A stretch of DNA of 5,751 bases from Deltaproteobacteria bacterium (GTDB taxonomy: Bacteria > Desulfobacterota > Desulfobacteria > Desulfobacterales > Desulfobacteraceae), in assembly GCA_003647385.1 (NCBI GenBank), contig QMMT01000156.1, positions 1 through 5,751 of the forward strand. Reading direction: 5' to 3'. Position 1 is the stretch's first letter. Each line of letters starts with the position of its first letter. The translations under genes were made by a program, and so were the position numbers. Shown here in pieces: positions 5,618 through 5,751 of this stretch. Below the pieces are notes generated by a model. It saw nothing but the letters and a program-made list of their open reading frames with translations, searched no databases and was not told where the DNA came from.

Positions 5618-5751
5618 TTCCCTCTAATCATAAGGGTATTTTTATCACCCTGTTTTTCGCCATTTTTACAACGGTTACAGGGGTTGGGATCGTAGTACCG
5701 CTGCTGCCTGTTTATGCCAATGATCTGGGTGCCACAGGAATATATGTAGGA
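5617..5751 (+). CDS. MFS transporter, N-terminal part (runs off the window)
   Basis: The 45 visible codons read in frame to the window edge and contain a first transmembrane helix. It includes the stretch TGVGIVVPLLPVYANDLGA, typical of the start of drug-efflux-like (DHA1) MFS transporters, whose N-terminal helix often shows G-x-G-x3-P-x-LP. The frame is open from 5593, but no ATG, GTG or TTG occurs in it ahead of this helix. ATT at 5617 sits exactly where ATG would be in a TAATG stop/start overlap with the helicase gene, and gives Met-Pro-Ser-Asn-His-Lys-Gly, a sensible N-terminus. AGGAG at 5601-5605 is a candidate Shine-Dalgarno, 11 nt away. ATC at 5611 (5 nt away) is a less likely alternative. 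Substrate is unknown. The family call is good; the exact start is inferred. Confidence 0.8.
   Translation, partial: MPSNHKGIFITLFFAIFTTVTGVGIVVPLLPVYANDLGATGIYVG

Overview
The window holds four complete or nearly complete protein-coding loci, plus the first 45 codons of a fifth that runs off the right edge. I see no tRNA, rRNA, CRISPR array, insertion sequence or phage gene. Three things suggest a Gram-negative, AT-leaning bacterium: an outer-membrane-type lipoprotein with an OmpA peptidoglycan-binding domain, an AlgC-type phosphohexomutase, and general sequence style. My best guess is a sulfate-reducing Desulfobacterota/Deltaproteobacteria relative (Desulfobacteraceae-like). That is an inference from protein style, not a proven assignment.

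Layout. Positions 1-119 hold two tandem intrinsic terminators, both oriented for the minus strand. Positions 120-1292 (minus) encode a 390-residue lipoprotein built as lipobox, von Willebrand factor A (VWA) domain, Pro/Ala linker, Asp-rich TSP3-like repeat and OmpA C-terminal domain. Positions 1293-1504 are a divergent intergenic region. From 1505 to the right edge all genes lie on the plus strand and are tightly packed: uppP (undecaprenyl-diphosphatase), a phosphomannomutase/phosphoglucomutase (AlgC type) broken by a one-base frameshift near codon 83, a 620-residue UvrD/Rep-family superfamily 1 DNA helicase, and the start of a major facilitator superfamily (MFS) transporter. The gaps are 7 bp, 45 bp and a 1-bp overlap, so these genes are probably at least partly co-transcribed.

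How the genes fit together. UppP recycles the C55 lipid carrier needed for peptidoglycan and O-antigen-type polysaccharides. The phosphohexomutase supplies mannose-1-P or glucose-1-P for sugar-nucleotide synthesis. The divergent OmpA-type lipoprotein probably tethers the outer membrane to peptidoglycan. These three share a cell-envelope theme. The helicase (DNA repair or replication restart) and the transporter look like passengers in the run.

The window is mostly housekeeping, and I do not see a convincing new biological system. The points worth checking are the frameshift in the mutase with a well-placed internal Shine-Dalgarno/ATG just after it, an apparent AUU start codon for the MFS gene exactly where a TAATG overlap would normally sit, the absence of a Shine-Dalgarno before the helicase, and the VWA-TSP3-OmpA lipoprotein architecture.
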